Assembly: GCA_964430755.1 (NCBI GenBank)
Contig: CAYSFT010000004.1
Span: 1-64,000, forward strand
Source: Flemingiibacterium sp964430755
GTDB taxonomy: Bacteria; Bacillota; Clostridia; Oscillospirales; CAG-272
Length of the DNA: 64,000 bases
Direction: 5' to 3'
The position numbers and the translations under genes are program-made. Shown piece after piece: positions 17,066 to 25,814 of this stretch (positions within the stretch are counted from its first letter, which is position 1; each line of letters starts with the position of its first letter). The notes below the pieces were generated by a model, which was given only the letters and a program-made list of their open reading frames with translations, was not told where the DNA came from and did no database searches.

Positions 17066-20000
17066 TTATTTAACGAATCTGCCGAGCTCGTCGAAGGTAT
17101 AATTCATCGGAATTTCACTGTATACTCCGTCTGCGGGAACATAGCAGGTTGTGTTTGTCATAACCTTTCCGCCCCAGCTTACATAGTAGTAGTCACCGTC
17201 GATATAAAGAATTCTCGGTGTGGGTGTGTTTCCGTTTTTATAGTAGTAAATACCGTCGTCCGTTGTAACAAATCCGTTAAGCATCTTGCCGTCTGCACCA
17301 AATGTGTAGTTGTTAATCGGCAGATCGCAGGTGGTTCTTCCGACATAGTACTTGCCGTCGGTCATGAGCATACCGCCCCAGTATGAGTAATAATACTCGC
17401 CGTCAACTTCATAGAGACCGTAAGATACGGTTGTACCGTTTTTGTAGAGGTAGAGCTGACCGTCAATCTCTTCAACGCCGTTGTACATCTTGCCGTCTGC
17501 GCCGAAGGTGTAGTTAGCGTTTGCGCTCAGATCGCAGAAGGTCGTTCCGACATAGTATCTGCCGTCTGTCATTATAACGCCGCCCCAATATGAGTAGTAA
17601 TATTCGCCGTCGATCTCGTAGAGACCGTAGGTTACGGTTGTACCGTTTTCATAGAGGTAGAGCTGACCGTCAATCTCCTCGATGCCGTTGTACATCTTAC
17701 CGTCTGCACCGAAGGTGTAGTTAGCGTTTGCAGGCAGATCACAGAAGGTCGTTCCGACATAGTATCTGCCGTCACACATGATAAGACCGCCCCAGAACGA
17801 ATAGTAATATTCGCCGTCGATCTCGTAAAGACCGTATGTTGCGGTTGTACCGTTAATGTAGAGGTAGAGCGTGCCGTCAACTTCTTCAATACCGTTGAGC
17901 ATCTTACCCTCTGCATCGAAGGTGTAGTTCTGATTCTTCGGCAGGTCACAGAAGGTTGCACCGACATAGTATCTGCCGCTTGTCATAACAATGCCGCCCC
18001 AGTATGAGTAATAATACTCGCCGTCAACCTCATAGAGGCCGTATGTTGCGGTTGTACCGTTAATGTAGAGGTAGAGAGTGCCGCCGATTTCCTCAACGCC
18101 GTTATACATCTTGCCGTCAGCGCCGAAGGAGTAGTTAGCGTTTGCAGGAAGATCGCAGAAGGTTGCGCTTGCGTAGTATCTGCCGTCCTTGAGGAGTTTA
18201 CCCTGCCAGTTGGTCATATAATACTCGCCGTCGATTTCATAAAGACCTTCACTTGCGATACGTCCGTTGAAATAGAGGTAGTTTTCGCCGTCAGACTCGA
18301 AAATGCCGCTTACAAGCTTTCCGTCGTCACCGGAGATGTATGTTCCCACAGGGAGATCACAGTGGGTTGCATCGGCATAGTTCTTGCCGGTCAGGATGAC
18401 GCCGCTCCAGGTTACGTTATAGTATGCACCGTCAAACAGATAGAGACCGGGACTTGCGGTTCTTCCGTCCTTATAGAAGTAAAGTGTACCGTCCTTTTCG
18501 ACGATACCGGTTACTGCCGCATAATCGTCGCCATAAAGTCTGCCCTGATAGGTTCCGTTCTTCTGAGCGTAGCCCTTATAGTTGAAGCAGTAATATTTAC
18601 CGTCGATGAGGTGAGTATCTGTGAGGCCCTTGCCGTCCCTTGCATAGGCATAGCCGTTGCGGTCGGTGTAGAAGCCGTCCGGAACGCTCACGGTCTTGTC
18701 GCAGGTGCCGTCCTCGTTGAAGTAGTACCAGTTCAGGTTGATCTGGTTTTCATAGAGCATCTGATAGCCGCCTGTGAGAGCAACGCCGTTAAAGAAGTAA
18801 TAGTCCTTACCGTCGATGTTTCTCCAGCTTCCTCTGTCGCTATAGTAGCCGGGACCGTAGTAGTATCTGTTTCCGTAGAGTGTCTTTACCCAAACGCCGG
18901 AGGTGAGCTTTGCATCAGCGAAATTGAAGGTTACGTCATCCAGTACAACATCGCCCTCAGCGCCTGCCTTGGTTTCCTTGTCGAAGTAATACCAATCAGT
19001 GCCGATCATCTGCCAGCCGGAAGCTGCAACGCCGTTGATGTAGTAGTACCAGTTTCCGTTTTCTTCAACAAGTCCGGTTGCGGTGTTGACTGCGCCGCAT
19101 TCACACTTGCCGTCGACATAGTTGTGTCCGGTTGCAGGGACTAAAGTGCCCCAGTCGATTACAGACTGACAGGTTTCGCAGTATGTTCTGTTTTCATAAC
19201 CTGCCATAGTGCAGTCAGCGTCCTTATTGAGGGTTGTAAGCTCTGCATCGTGATAGTGCCACGGGTTAACTGTGTCGTTGATCATGGTTTCAACGGAAAT
19301 CTTGCCGCCGAAAGGATCGGTGTCATTGACAAGACCGAATATAGCCTCGCAGTCAACAGTTACTATCGGGCAGTAACCGGTCTTGAACTGTGCCTCAGGT
19401 GTGATAGCAATACCGGTCACGTTGTTAACGCCGTCCCATGTCCAAAGGCGGACAGGAGCACTTATGATGGTATTTGTCGAGTCATCAACATCCTCGCCGT
19501 TTTTCTCGATTACAAGAGTGAGGATATTTTCAACTTCGTCAAGAGTATAGGTGAAATCGAAGCCCTCTGCAACGGTTATACCGTCGGGCTCCCATGTGTT
19601 CGCATCCTGAAGCAGAAGCGAAGCTGTGAGAGATTCAACAGAACTAATGTCTGCCACATTAACGTCAACATAGTAAACAGAGCCGTATTCTGGCTTCGTG
19701 CCGGAATCGTTGTGACCGTCAAGCGTTACTGCAGCATCACCTGCGATGGTGAATGTTCTGGTAACTTTCGCAGGATTACCGAGAGTATCCTTGATTTCAA
19801 ACGAAACGGTATGAACACCGGGGGTGAGATTTGCGTTTGATGTTGTTGTCAGATACTTACCGGAAACCGATACGTTGTCAAGCTCGTTGCCGTCAACAAG
19901 GATCTTACCGGTTGCATTGTCAAGCTTGATATTATCTGCAACTACAGCGGAGAACGAAATGGAGCTGCCGTTAATTACAGCGCCTTCGTTAAGAGCAACA

Positions 20001-22348
20001 GACTCATCCTGAGTTGTGTAGCTTACATCGCTTATTGTCGGGAGAACTCTGTCATCAACAGCCGAGCTGTAGTCGAGAGTAATGTCGTCGATATAGAAGG
20101 TATGAACTGCAGGAACCATGGGCTTTACATATGTACGGATAAACGAAGGTGAACGGGTGTTACCCTCATCTGTTGCCACGGGAGTGCAGAGGTAATCATA
20201 CTTGGAAATATCGATCGAAGCATATACCCAACGTGATTCGGGGATATCCGCTTCTGTACAGGAGTTAAGATTCTTTCTTACACCGCTTACAGTTGTAAAC
20301 ATGAAGTGATCCTGCTTACAGGAATAGCTGCCGTCTTCATTCTTCACATAGAACTGCGACTGGAATGAAAGACCCGGAGCACCCTCGGGAATGTAGAGCC
20401 ACATACCGAGTGTGGTTGCATTTTTGCCGTTTGCAACGTCGCGGAGAACTATCGTTTCACCGACATTGAAGAGGACGTTGTAGCTCCAGCTTGCAAAGGA
20501 GGCATCAGTATTGTCAAGGCTCCATGCAAGCGCATATTTACCGTTTCTTACGATGTCGGAGGAAATTGCGGTGGAGCTGCTGATCTGTTCATTGAACTGT
20601 CCGGCGAGAGGAGCGGAACCGACCAGCGTATTGTTAATGCCGTTGTCAATGCTCCACTGCTTTGCATCAACAAAGCCCATGAAGCCTGCGGTGTCGCCGT
20701 CCTCGAAGTCATAGATGATCTCCGAGCCCTTACCGTAAGCGATAACGAGAACATCGCTTACAGTAGAATCAGCGTTATAAGTAGCAGTTACATTAACGCC
20801 GGTTACAGACTCATCGCTTGATGCGAAAAGGGTGTTGCCGACAAGCTCTGCTGCCGAGGTATCGGAAAGCGTGAGTGTATATGCGCCGTCAACGCAAACA
20901 TCCCAGTCGTCAGCGCCGTATGTGCAGGCGAAGTCGATGTTCATGCTCTTGCCGTAAGGAAGAACTGTTTCATCGAGTGAAAGCGCGAACACATCGGGGT
21001 CGACCACATGAATGATCTTTTCGCCGACATTCTCGCCGTTATAGAGAATCTTTACGGTAACATCGCCCTTGACACCGCTCAGAGCGAAAGAACCGTCTGC
21101 ATCGATAATTCCGTATGACGGATCTGAAAATTCCCATGTGATTCCGTCTGTGGGAAGCTCAGCAGGGCTGCCTGACGCGTCAACGCCGACTGCTGTGATG
21201 CTTCCAACGGAGCCGGGAGCATAGTAATCATATTCGCTACTGAGAACTGCATGGTCAAATTCGCCTGTTGCAGCCGCATTGGAAACGATGATTACGCTGT
21301 TGATTGTTGCGCGCTCTGAACCGTCAGACGGGATTGAACGCATGGTTGCTTCGGTTTCACCCTCACGCTTTGAAACGAAAGTGGAGGATCCGCCGCCGTC
21401 GCAGTTAACAGCGTTAACACATCCGAGAGCGAGCATCATTTCGCCAAGCTCATAGTTGGAAAGACCGGTTGAGAACGGAGCGTTACGTCCGTCAACAAGA
21501 CAGAATACGAGAGTGCCGTCAGCCTTGATACCGATCATCGAACGGGATGCATCGGAGGATGTACGCTCAACTGTCTTTGTATTAAGCACACCATCCTTAA
21601 CTATCCAACCGAAGTTTGCGGAGATTGCGGTTTTTTCGTTACCGGTAAGCGGTGTGCTCATCGAACGAAGCTCGCAGGTGCCGTCCCAGTCGATTGCAAG
21701 GTAGGTTTGCGCGCCCTTGTGAACCTCGGGAGTTCCGAGAACAACGCCGTCCCATACCATATAGCCGTAAGGAGCATCGGAGTCGTATGCAAGAGCGGTG
21801 TTCATTGCGCCGACTACGTTATAGCCGAGGCCTTCGTAGTAAGCAACAGTCTTGGTGAGCTGTTCAGCCTTCCAGAACTGCTTCTTATCTTCAACGCCGT
21901 CAAGCGGGAGATTATCGGGATCAAGCTTGTCGATTCCGTAATATCCGGGGAGTACGTCCACATTCTCGTTATTTGTGTCAATCTCGAAGAAGTGAACAAC
22001 CTTACGGTCATCGCCGGTTGCGTTGTTAAGGATGATTTCACCCTCAATTGCACCGGGAGCAAGGTTATAAACATTTTCGGAAATTACAGTGAAATAGTTG
22101 TTTGACACGGATGTATCATATCCGGTCTTTGGGGAAATTGCATGGAGCTCGAAAGACGCGTCGTCATCGATAACGGTTTCGTCATCGACAATAATTTCAT
22201 CATCGATAACGGTTTCATCATCGACAGCGATCTCGTCATCGACAATGATCTCGTCATCAACGATGATTTCGTCGTCTGCGAGTGTTGATACAGGCAAGAC
22301 AGACATTACCATCAATCCGGCCAGCATCAGCGAGAAAATGCGTTTCAT
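17066..22348 (-). CDS. Large secreted NAGPA-domain protein with cell-wall-binding repeats
   Basis: 1760 residues; ATG 22348 follows GGAGGT by 8 bases and starts a signal peptide (MKRIFSLMLAGLMVMS). Next come hexapeptide acidic repeats of the DDEIIV type. A phosphodiester glycosidase (NAGPA) domain covers about residues 60-345, with RSMIGIK and the hallmark NCDGGGSSTF near residue 316. Bacterial members hydrolyse glycan phosphodiesters or are linked to exopolysaccharide turnover. Ig-like and jelly-roll-like regions, a cohesin-like segment (about 876-975) and a Cys-containing HNYVDGKCECG motif near 1085 follow. The C-terminal 670 residues are choline-binding-like YYF/YLY repeats, including a tandem array with a 69-residue period. 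The likely role is a wall-bound enzyme that trims or attaches the polymer made by the surrounding genes. It ends at an internal terminator. Confidence 0.85.
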   Translation of the reverse strand: MKRIFSLMLAGLMVMSVLPVSTLADDEIIVDDEIIVDDEIAVDDETVIDDEIIVDDETVIDDDASFELHAISPKTGYDTSVSNNYFTVISENVYNLAPGAIEGEIILNNATGDDRKVVHFFEIDTNNENVDVLPGYYGIDKLDPDNLPLDGVEDKKQFWKAEQLTKTVAYYEGLGYNVVGAMNTALAYDSDAPYGYMVWDGVVLGTPEVHKGAQTYLAIDWDGTCELRSMSTPLTGNEKTAISANFGWIVKDGVLNTKTVERTSSDASRSMIGIKADGTLVFCLVDGRNAPFSTGLSNYELGEMMLALGCVNAVNCDGGGSSTFVSKREGETEATMRSIPSDGSERATINSVIIVSNAAATGEFDHAVLSSEYDYYAPGSVGSITAVGVDASGSPAELPTDGITWEFSDPSYGIIDADGSFALSGVKGDVTVKILYNGENVGEKIIHVVDPDVFALSLDETVLPYGKSMNIDFACTYGADDWDVCVDGAYTLTLSDTSAAELVGNTLFASSDESVTGVNVTATYNADSTVSDVLVIAYGKGSEIIYDFEDGDTAGFMGFVDAKQWSIDNGINNTLVGSAPLAGQFNEQISSSTAISSDIVRNGKYALAWSLDNTDASFASWSYNVLFNVGETIVLRDVANGKNATTLGMWLYIPEGAPGLSFQSQFYVKNEDGSYSCKQDHFMFTTVSGVRKNLNSCTEADIPESRWVYASIDISKYDYLCTPVATDEGNTRSPSFIRTYVKPMVPAVHTFYIDDITLDYSSAVDDRVLPTISDVSYTTQDESVALNEGAVINGSSISFSAVVADNIKLDNATGKILVDGNELDNVSVSGKYLTTTSNANLTPGVHTVSFEIKDTLGNPAKVTRTFTIAGDAAVTLDGHNDSGTKPEYGSVYYVDVNVADISSVESLTASLLLQDANTWEPDGITVAEGFDFTYTLDEVENILTLVIEKNGEDVDDSTNTIISAPVRLWTWDGVNNVTGIAITPEAQFKTGYCPIVTVDCEAIFGLVNDTDPFGGKISVETMINDTVNPWHYHDAELTTLNKDADCTMAGYENRTYCETCQSVIDWGTLVPATGHNYVDGKCECGAVNTATGLVEENGNWYYYINGVAASGWQMIGTDWYYFDKETKAGAEGDVVLDDVTFNFADAKLTSGVWVKTLYGNRYYYGPGYYSDRGSWRNIDGKDYYFFNGVALTGGYQMLYENQINLNWYYFNEDGTCDKTVSVPDGFYTDRNGYAYARDGKGLTDTHLIDGKYYCFNYKGYAQKNGTYQGRLYGDDYAAVTGIVEKDGTLYFYKDGRTASPGLYLFDGAYYNVTWSGVILTGKNYADATHCDLPVGTYISGDDGKLVSGIFESDGENYLYFNGRIASEGLYEIDGEYYMTNWQGKLLKDGRYYASATFCDLPANANYSFGADGKMYNGVEEIGGTLYLYINGTTATYGLYEVDGEYYYSYWGGIVMTSGRYYVGATFCDLPKNQNYTFDAEGKMLNGIEEVDGTLYLYINGTTATYGLYEIDGEYYYSFWGGLIMCDGRYYVGTTFCDLPANANYTFGADGKMYNGIEEIDGQLYLYENGTTVTYGLYEIDGEYYYSYWGGVIMTDGRYYVGTTFCDLSANANYTFGADGKMYNGVEEIDGQLYLYKNGTTVSYGLYEVDGEYYYSYWGGMLMTDGKYYVGRTTCDLPINNYTFGADGKMLNGFVTTDDGIYYYKNGNTPTPRILYIDGDYYYVSWGGKVMTNTTCYVPADGVYSEIPMNYTFDELGRFVK
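17280..18190 (-). repeat. 207-bp tandem repeat encoding 69-residue wall-binding units
   Basis: The phrase encoding GRYYVG(T/A)TFCDLP recurs near 17340, 17548, 17755, 17962 and, more divergently, 18170, a spacing of 207 bases. Each unit reads CDLP..NYTFGADGKMYNG.EE.DG.LYLY.NGTT..YGLYE.DGEYYYS.WGG. Adjacent copies are very similar at the DNA level, so copy number could change by recombination and could also be mis-assembled from short reads. Confidence 0.85.
22161..22276 (-). repeat. 18-bp tandem repeat encoding acidic hexapeptides
   Basis: About six copies of an 18-base unit (variants of GTCATCGACAATGATCTC on the plus strand) encode DDEIIV, DDEIAV or DDETVI just after the signal peptide of the NAGPA protein. 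A short spacer with likely variable length. Confidence 0.75.
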
Positions 22349-22452
22349 ATTGATGTACCTCCAAAAATAATAAATTTTATATGTCATTCGCCTGGGCGAG
22401 CATATACTTGATTTTTCGTTTCGTAATCTGAACAGCTTTTTTGTCGGGAAAG

Positions 22453-23748
22453 TCAGGCGTTGTGGCGGTGTGCGCTCAGTTCGCCCGAGAATGTTTTGAA
22501 TGCACTCTCAGAGGATGTCGAAACAAAGGGAAGTGCCAGCATGAAATATGCGATATATGCGATATCGGTTCTCAATGAGGAATTATAGAAAAACAGTGCA
22601 ATGCAGGAAATGCTCATTACGACTGCCATTTCACAGTAAAGCGAATTTGCGTCTTTTTTTGCCTTGAGTCTTAATGCCGCAAATATTATTATTACAAAAA
22701 ACAGCAAAAAGAGTGCGAGTCCGATATAACCCGTTTCAATAAAGGCAAATGCACTTGAGAGCCAATCGTAGTTAAGATATGAATGTGATCGGAAGAAAGG
22801 GGTATTGAATATTTCAAAGGCTGAAGTGTCACAGTTGCCGATTCCAAGGCCGAAGAGGTTATGTGGGATATCCTTGAGAATGGTATCGGAAATCACGGGA
22901 ATTGCCGTGAATCTGCCGAGGTCTTTGGCTGAAGAATAACTCGTTGAGGTGATGAGCTCCATGATTCGGTCAAAGCTCAGCGCGGCATCCTTACCCCAGA
23001 TTGAGGTGAATATCGTACCGCTGAAAAATGCTGCAACGGTGAGTCCCGCAAAAAGCAGAACCTTTTTGAAAGAAAAACGAGTTATCATTGCTGAAATAAT
23101 GAGGATGAAAATGAAGATGACAAAGAAGAATTTTAATTCAGACATTGCCGCGATGATCAGCGATATACCACACTTAAGTAGGCAAATCTGAAGGCTTTCT
23201 TCGCTGTGCATACACATAATCAGGCTCTTAACGGTTACTATGATAAGAAGTATCATCGAGTTTCCGTTACAGCCAAGCTCAACGCCGAAGATTCCGCCGA
23301 GATAGTCCCATTTATATCCGAGGACGAAAAACTGGAAGAAGGTTACAACGACGTGAATGACGAAAATCACATCAATTATTTTCATACACAGCTTTAAATC
23401 GTCTCTGTCAAGAAAATATGCAAACGCAAAAAACGCGATGTAATAGCGTATGTTATTGCGCATACCCCATAGGAAATAGAATATTGACTGATGCTCGAAT
23501 ATGTAAACCACCGAAACATACAGTATAAATATAATGAAGAAAACAAGAACCGGAAGAGTTTTCTTATAAACGAACTGCGCTCTCGTGAATACTACCATCA
23601 CCAGAACGGCAATCCACGAAACGTCAAGCGTATATTTTATGATTCCCGGAACATGCAGAAAATCCTGAAAGAAATTCAGCAGAAACGGGAGGACAAACAT
23701 ATATAACGCCAGAAACTGACAAAATGAGCGTTTTCTGATATGCCACAT
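22453..23748 (-). CDS. O-antigen polymerase/ligase-like membrane protein (Wzy candidate)
   Basis: 431 residues with about 11 hydrophobic helices and a large extracytoplasmic loop between nt about 23050 and 22720 that holds FTAIPVISDTIL and FGLGIGNCDTS. This layout is that of the Wzy/WaaL superfamily, which polymerises lipid-linked repeat units outside the membrane. Sequence conservation in this family is low, so the call rests on topology and on its place between glycosyltransferase genes and the flippase of the same locus. The start is ATG 23748, 9 bases after the preceding stop. Confidence 0.75.
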   Translation of the reverse strand: MWHIRKRSFCQFLALYMFVLPFLLNFFQDFLHVPGIIKYTLDVSWIAVLVMVVFTRAQFVYKKTLPVLVFFIIFILYVSVVYIFEHQSIFYFLWGMRNNIRYYIAFFAFAYFLDRDDLKLCMKIIDVIFVIHVVVTFFQFFVLGYKWDYLGGIFGVELGCNGNSMILLIIVTVKSLIMCMHSEESLQICLLKCGISLIIAAMSELKFFFVIFIFILIISAMITRFSFKKVLLFAGLTVAAFFSGTIFTSIWGKDAALSFDRIMELITSTSYSSAKDLGRFTAIPVISDTILKDIPHNLFGLGIGNCDTSAFEIFNTPFFRSHSYLNYDWLSSAFAFIETGYIGLALFLLFFVIIIFAALRLKAKKDANSLYCEMAVVMSISCIALFFYNSSLRTDIAYIAYFMLALPFVSTSSESAFKTFSGELSAHRHNA

Positions 23749-23757
23749 GATCTATCC

Positions 23758-24780
23758 TCATTTGTTTTTAGTCTTTGCCCTTAAAAGAAGGTCACACGCA
23801 AAATAGAACCGATACTTCAAGAGTAACATTAGTATTCTTATTGACAGTGGCTCAAGGTGCAGTACCTCTGCCGTAACCGTTTTTCTCAGAAGAGAATCTC
23901 TGTAAATTTTACGTAGTTCTGTCTTTTTGCTTTTTGCGTTCATATCCGATGCCATAATGTGCTTCATAGCGGCGAGCGTGAAGATGTGATATTTCGATGT
24001 CACATACGCCGCAAGCTTTTCGGGCAGGGAAAGCTCCTTTATATGCCCCAGGGTTTCTGAAAGGAACGTATTGTTCTTCTCCTGCCTGTCCGCCCTATAT
24101 GTACGCGAGAGGGAGCCTTCATTTTTATAATAGCAGTAAAATCTATCCGGGATGACAAGGACGTTTTGCGCCTTTGCGAAATAGTCAACGCAGAAATATG
24201 CGTCCTCAGAGATGATCTCGCGCTCCGACCTGAATCTCATTTTATGCTCTTTTATAAGCTTATTGCTGAACACCTTTGAGCAGGCACTGACTCCATATCC
24301 GTCGCCGCAGGAAAACAGCCATGGGAGAAGTTCGTTTGTAACCGTTTCGCCCATATAGTGCTTCTTGGTTACGCGGCGATAATCTTCAAGTACCTTGCCG
24401 TCGGGATAGGCATCGTAACGCCCGAAAAGAAGTGTATCCGAGTCGTGCTCTGCCAAAGCGAGAACACAGCTCTGTACGGCATCGGTGACAAGGTAATCGT
24501 CACTGTCAACAAATGCTATAAAATCGCCGGATGCAATTTCGAGTCCCGAATTACGGGCGAAACCGAGTCCGCCGTTCTTTTTGTGAATAACCTTAATGCG
24601 TGAATCTTTATTTGCCCATTCTTCGCAGATTTCGGGACATTTATCGGGGCTTCCGTCATCAACTAAAATGATTTCGAGATTTTTATAGGTTTGATTTACG
24701 AGTGACTCAATACATCTCTCAAGATAAGGCTCCACGTTGTAAATCGGCACGACAAGAGAAAATAACGGCTGATTCATCAA
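23758..24780 (-). CDS. Glycosyltransferase family 2
   Basis: 340 residues. GT-A signatures are FSLVVPIYNVEPYL at the N-terminus, LVDDGSPDKCPE, RNSGLE and the metal-binding DSDD near residue 92. The C-terminal region is basic and may contact the membrane. It overlaps the upstream glycosyltransferase gene by 4 bases. It is a close relative of the GT2 at 14675 over the first 110 residues, diverging after that as expected for different acceptors. Confidence 0.88.
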   Translation of the reverse strand: MMNQPLFSLVVPIYNVEPYLERCIESLVNQTYKNLEIILVDDGSPDKCPEICEEWANKDSRIKVIHKKNGGLGFARNSGLEIASGDFIAFVDSDDYLVTDAVQSCVLALAEHDSDTLLFGRYDAYPDGKVLEDYRRVTKKHYMGETVTNELLPWLFSCGDGYGVSACSKVFSNKLIKEHKMRFRSEREIISEDAYFCVDYFAKAQNVLVIPDRFYCYYKNEGSLSRTYRADRQEKNNTFLSETLGHIKELSLPEKLAAYVTSKYHIFTLAAMKHIMASDMNAKSKKTELRKIYRDSLLRKTVTAEVLHLEPLSIRILMLLLKYRFYFACDLLLRAKTKNK

Positions 24781-25814
24781 GCGCTCGCGCCTCCCACGGA
24801 AAAATAACTGTTAAATGATTCAACGGTTTTTTGCCAGTCGTGTTCAACTGCGGTAAGACGGGTTTCAACCGTATCGAGGTTCAGTGCGGTGTCAATTTTA
24901 CGGTTTATGGTTTCGCTGTCAAAAGCATCAAGATAAACAATACCCTTGACGTGACTGAGCTCCTTCATTTCTCCGAAGCAGGTGGTTATGATCGGTTTAC
25001 CGCAAGCCGCGGCTTCCATGCAGGAAAGCGGTACATCAATACAGCGTCCGCTCTCGACAACCGGGAAAAAATATACGTCAGCGAGCTGATATATTTCCTG
25101 TATCTGCGGGACATAATCGTCGATGATGTGTATATTCGGTCTTGAGAGAAGTGCTTTTTTCAGCTCCGGATCTGCTTCGGAGCGTGTGAGCGTGCTTGTT
25201 ACGAGCAGAGCCTCATATTTCTCATCAAGCTTTGTTAAAAGGCGAATGTTACGTCCCTCGTTGAGATGTCCGACGTGAAGAACAAGCTTTTTGTCCGGAT
25301 CAAAACCGTATTTTTTCTTGAGTTCACGTGAGCATTCATCTGAAACAGGAGTAAATTTTTCGGTGTCAACACCGGTTTTCATATATGTGACGCGCTCTTT
25401 TCCCACGATATCGGAATAAAAATCGGCGGCATCACGCGAAAATACTATGATTCCGGCGCGGCTCTTTTTGAGAAAGAACTTTCCGAGCGCACCGATAGGC
25501 GTTTTCAAAACAAGAACGACATCGAGCTTTTTCGTGAATTTTGAGAGGATATAAACTCTCATTGCCATAACCCATTTTTTTGTCGGAAACGGGACATAGA
25601 GCACCCGGTCGTGCCCCTTACAGGCACGTCTGACGTTTTTTCCCGACATGAATTTGTCAGGCTCTATAAATTCATCGCTTATATCCGATTTTCGTTCATA
25701 TGAAACGATTTTAATATCGTCACGGCTTTTTTTGAGTCGGGTTATGAGATTGCTTGCAACCTTGAGAAAACCCTCGTCTGCCGCTTCGGTGAGTCCGTTT
25801 GTTAAAATTATCAT
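24777..25814 (-). CDS. Glycosyltransferase, GT4/GT-B type
   Basis: 345 residues. The C-terminal half has the GT-B nucleotide-sugar lobe: KLVLHVGHLNEGRNI near residue 180, then SGRCIDVPLSCMEAAACGKPII near 265 with the EAAACGKP form of the GT4 E..A.G.P motif. The N-terminal acceptor lobe is divergent. Four-base overlaps with both neighbours place it in one tightly coupled run of genes. Donor and acceptor are not predictable from sequence. Confidence 0.82.
   Translation of the reverse strand: MIILTNGLTEAADEGFLKVASNLITRLKKSRDDIKIVSYERKSDISDEFIEPDKFMSGKNVRRACKGHDRVLYVPFPTKKWVMAMRVYILSKFTKKLDVVLVLKTPIGALGKFFLKKSRAGIIVFSRDAADFYSDIVGKERVTYMKTGVDTEKFTPVSDECSRELKKKYGFDPDKKLVLHVGHLNEGRNIRLLTKLDEKYEALLVTSTLTRSEADPELKKALLSRPNIHIIDDYVPQIQEIYQLADVYFFPVVESGRCIDVPLSCMEAAACGKPIITTCFGEMKELSHVKGIVYLDAFDSETINRKIDTALNLDTVETRLTAVEHDWQKTVESFNSYFSVGGASA

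Noticed and set aside
17280..18190. Possible CRISPR array
   Set aside because: The period is 207 bases, the units are coding in frame and no unique spacers are present.
18362..19144. 260-codon plus-strand open frame
   Set aside because: Antisense to the repeat region of the NAGPA protein; its length comes from the biased codons of the repeats.
22098..22370. Ser/Ile-repeat open frame on the plus strand
   Set aside because: Mirror image of the 18-bp acidic repeats on the coding strand.
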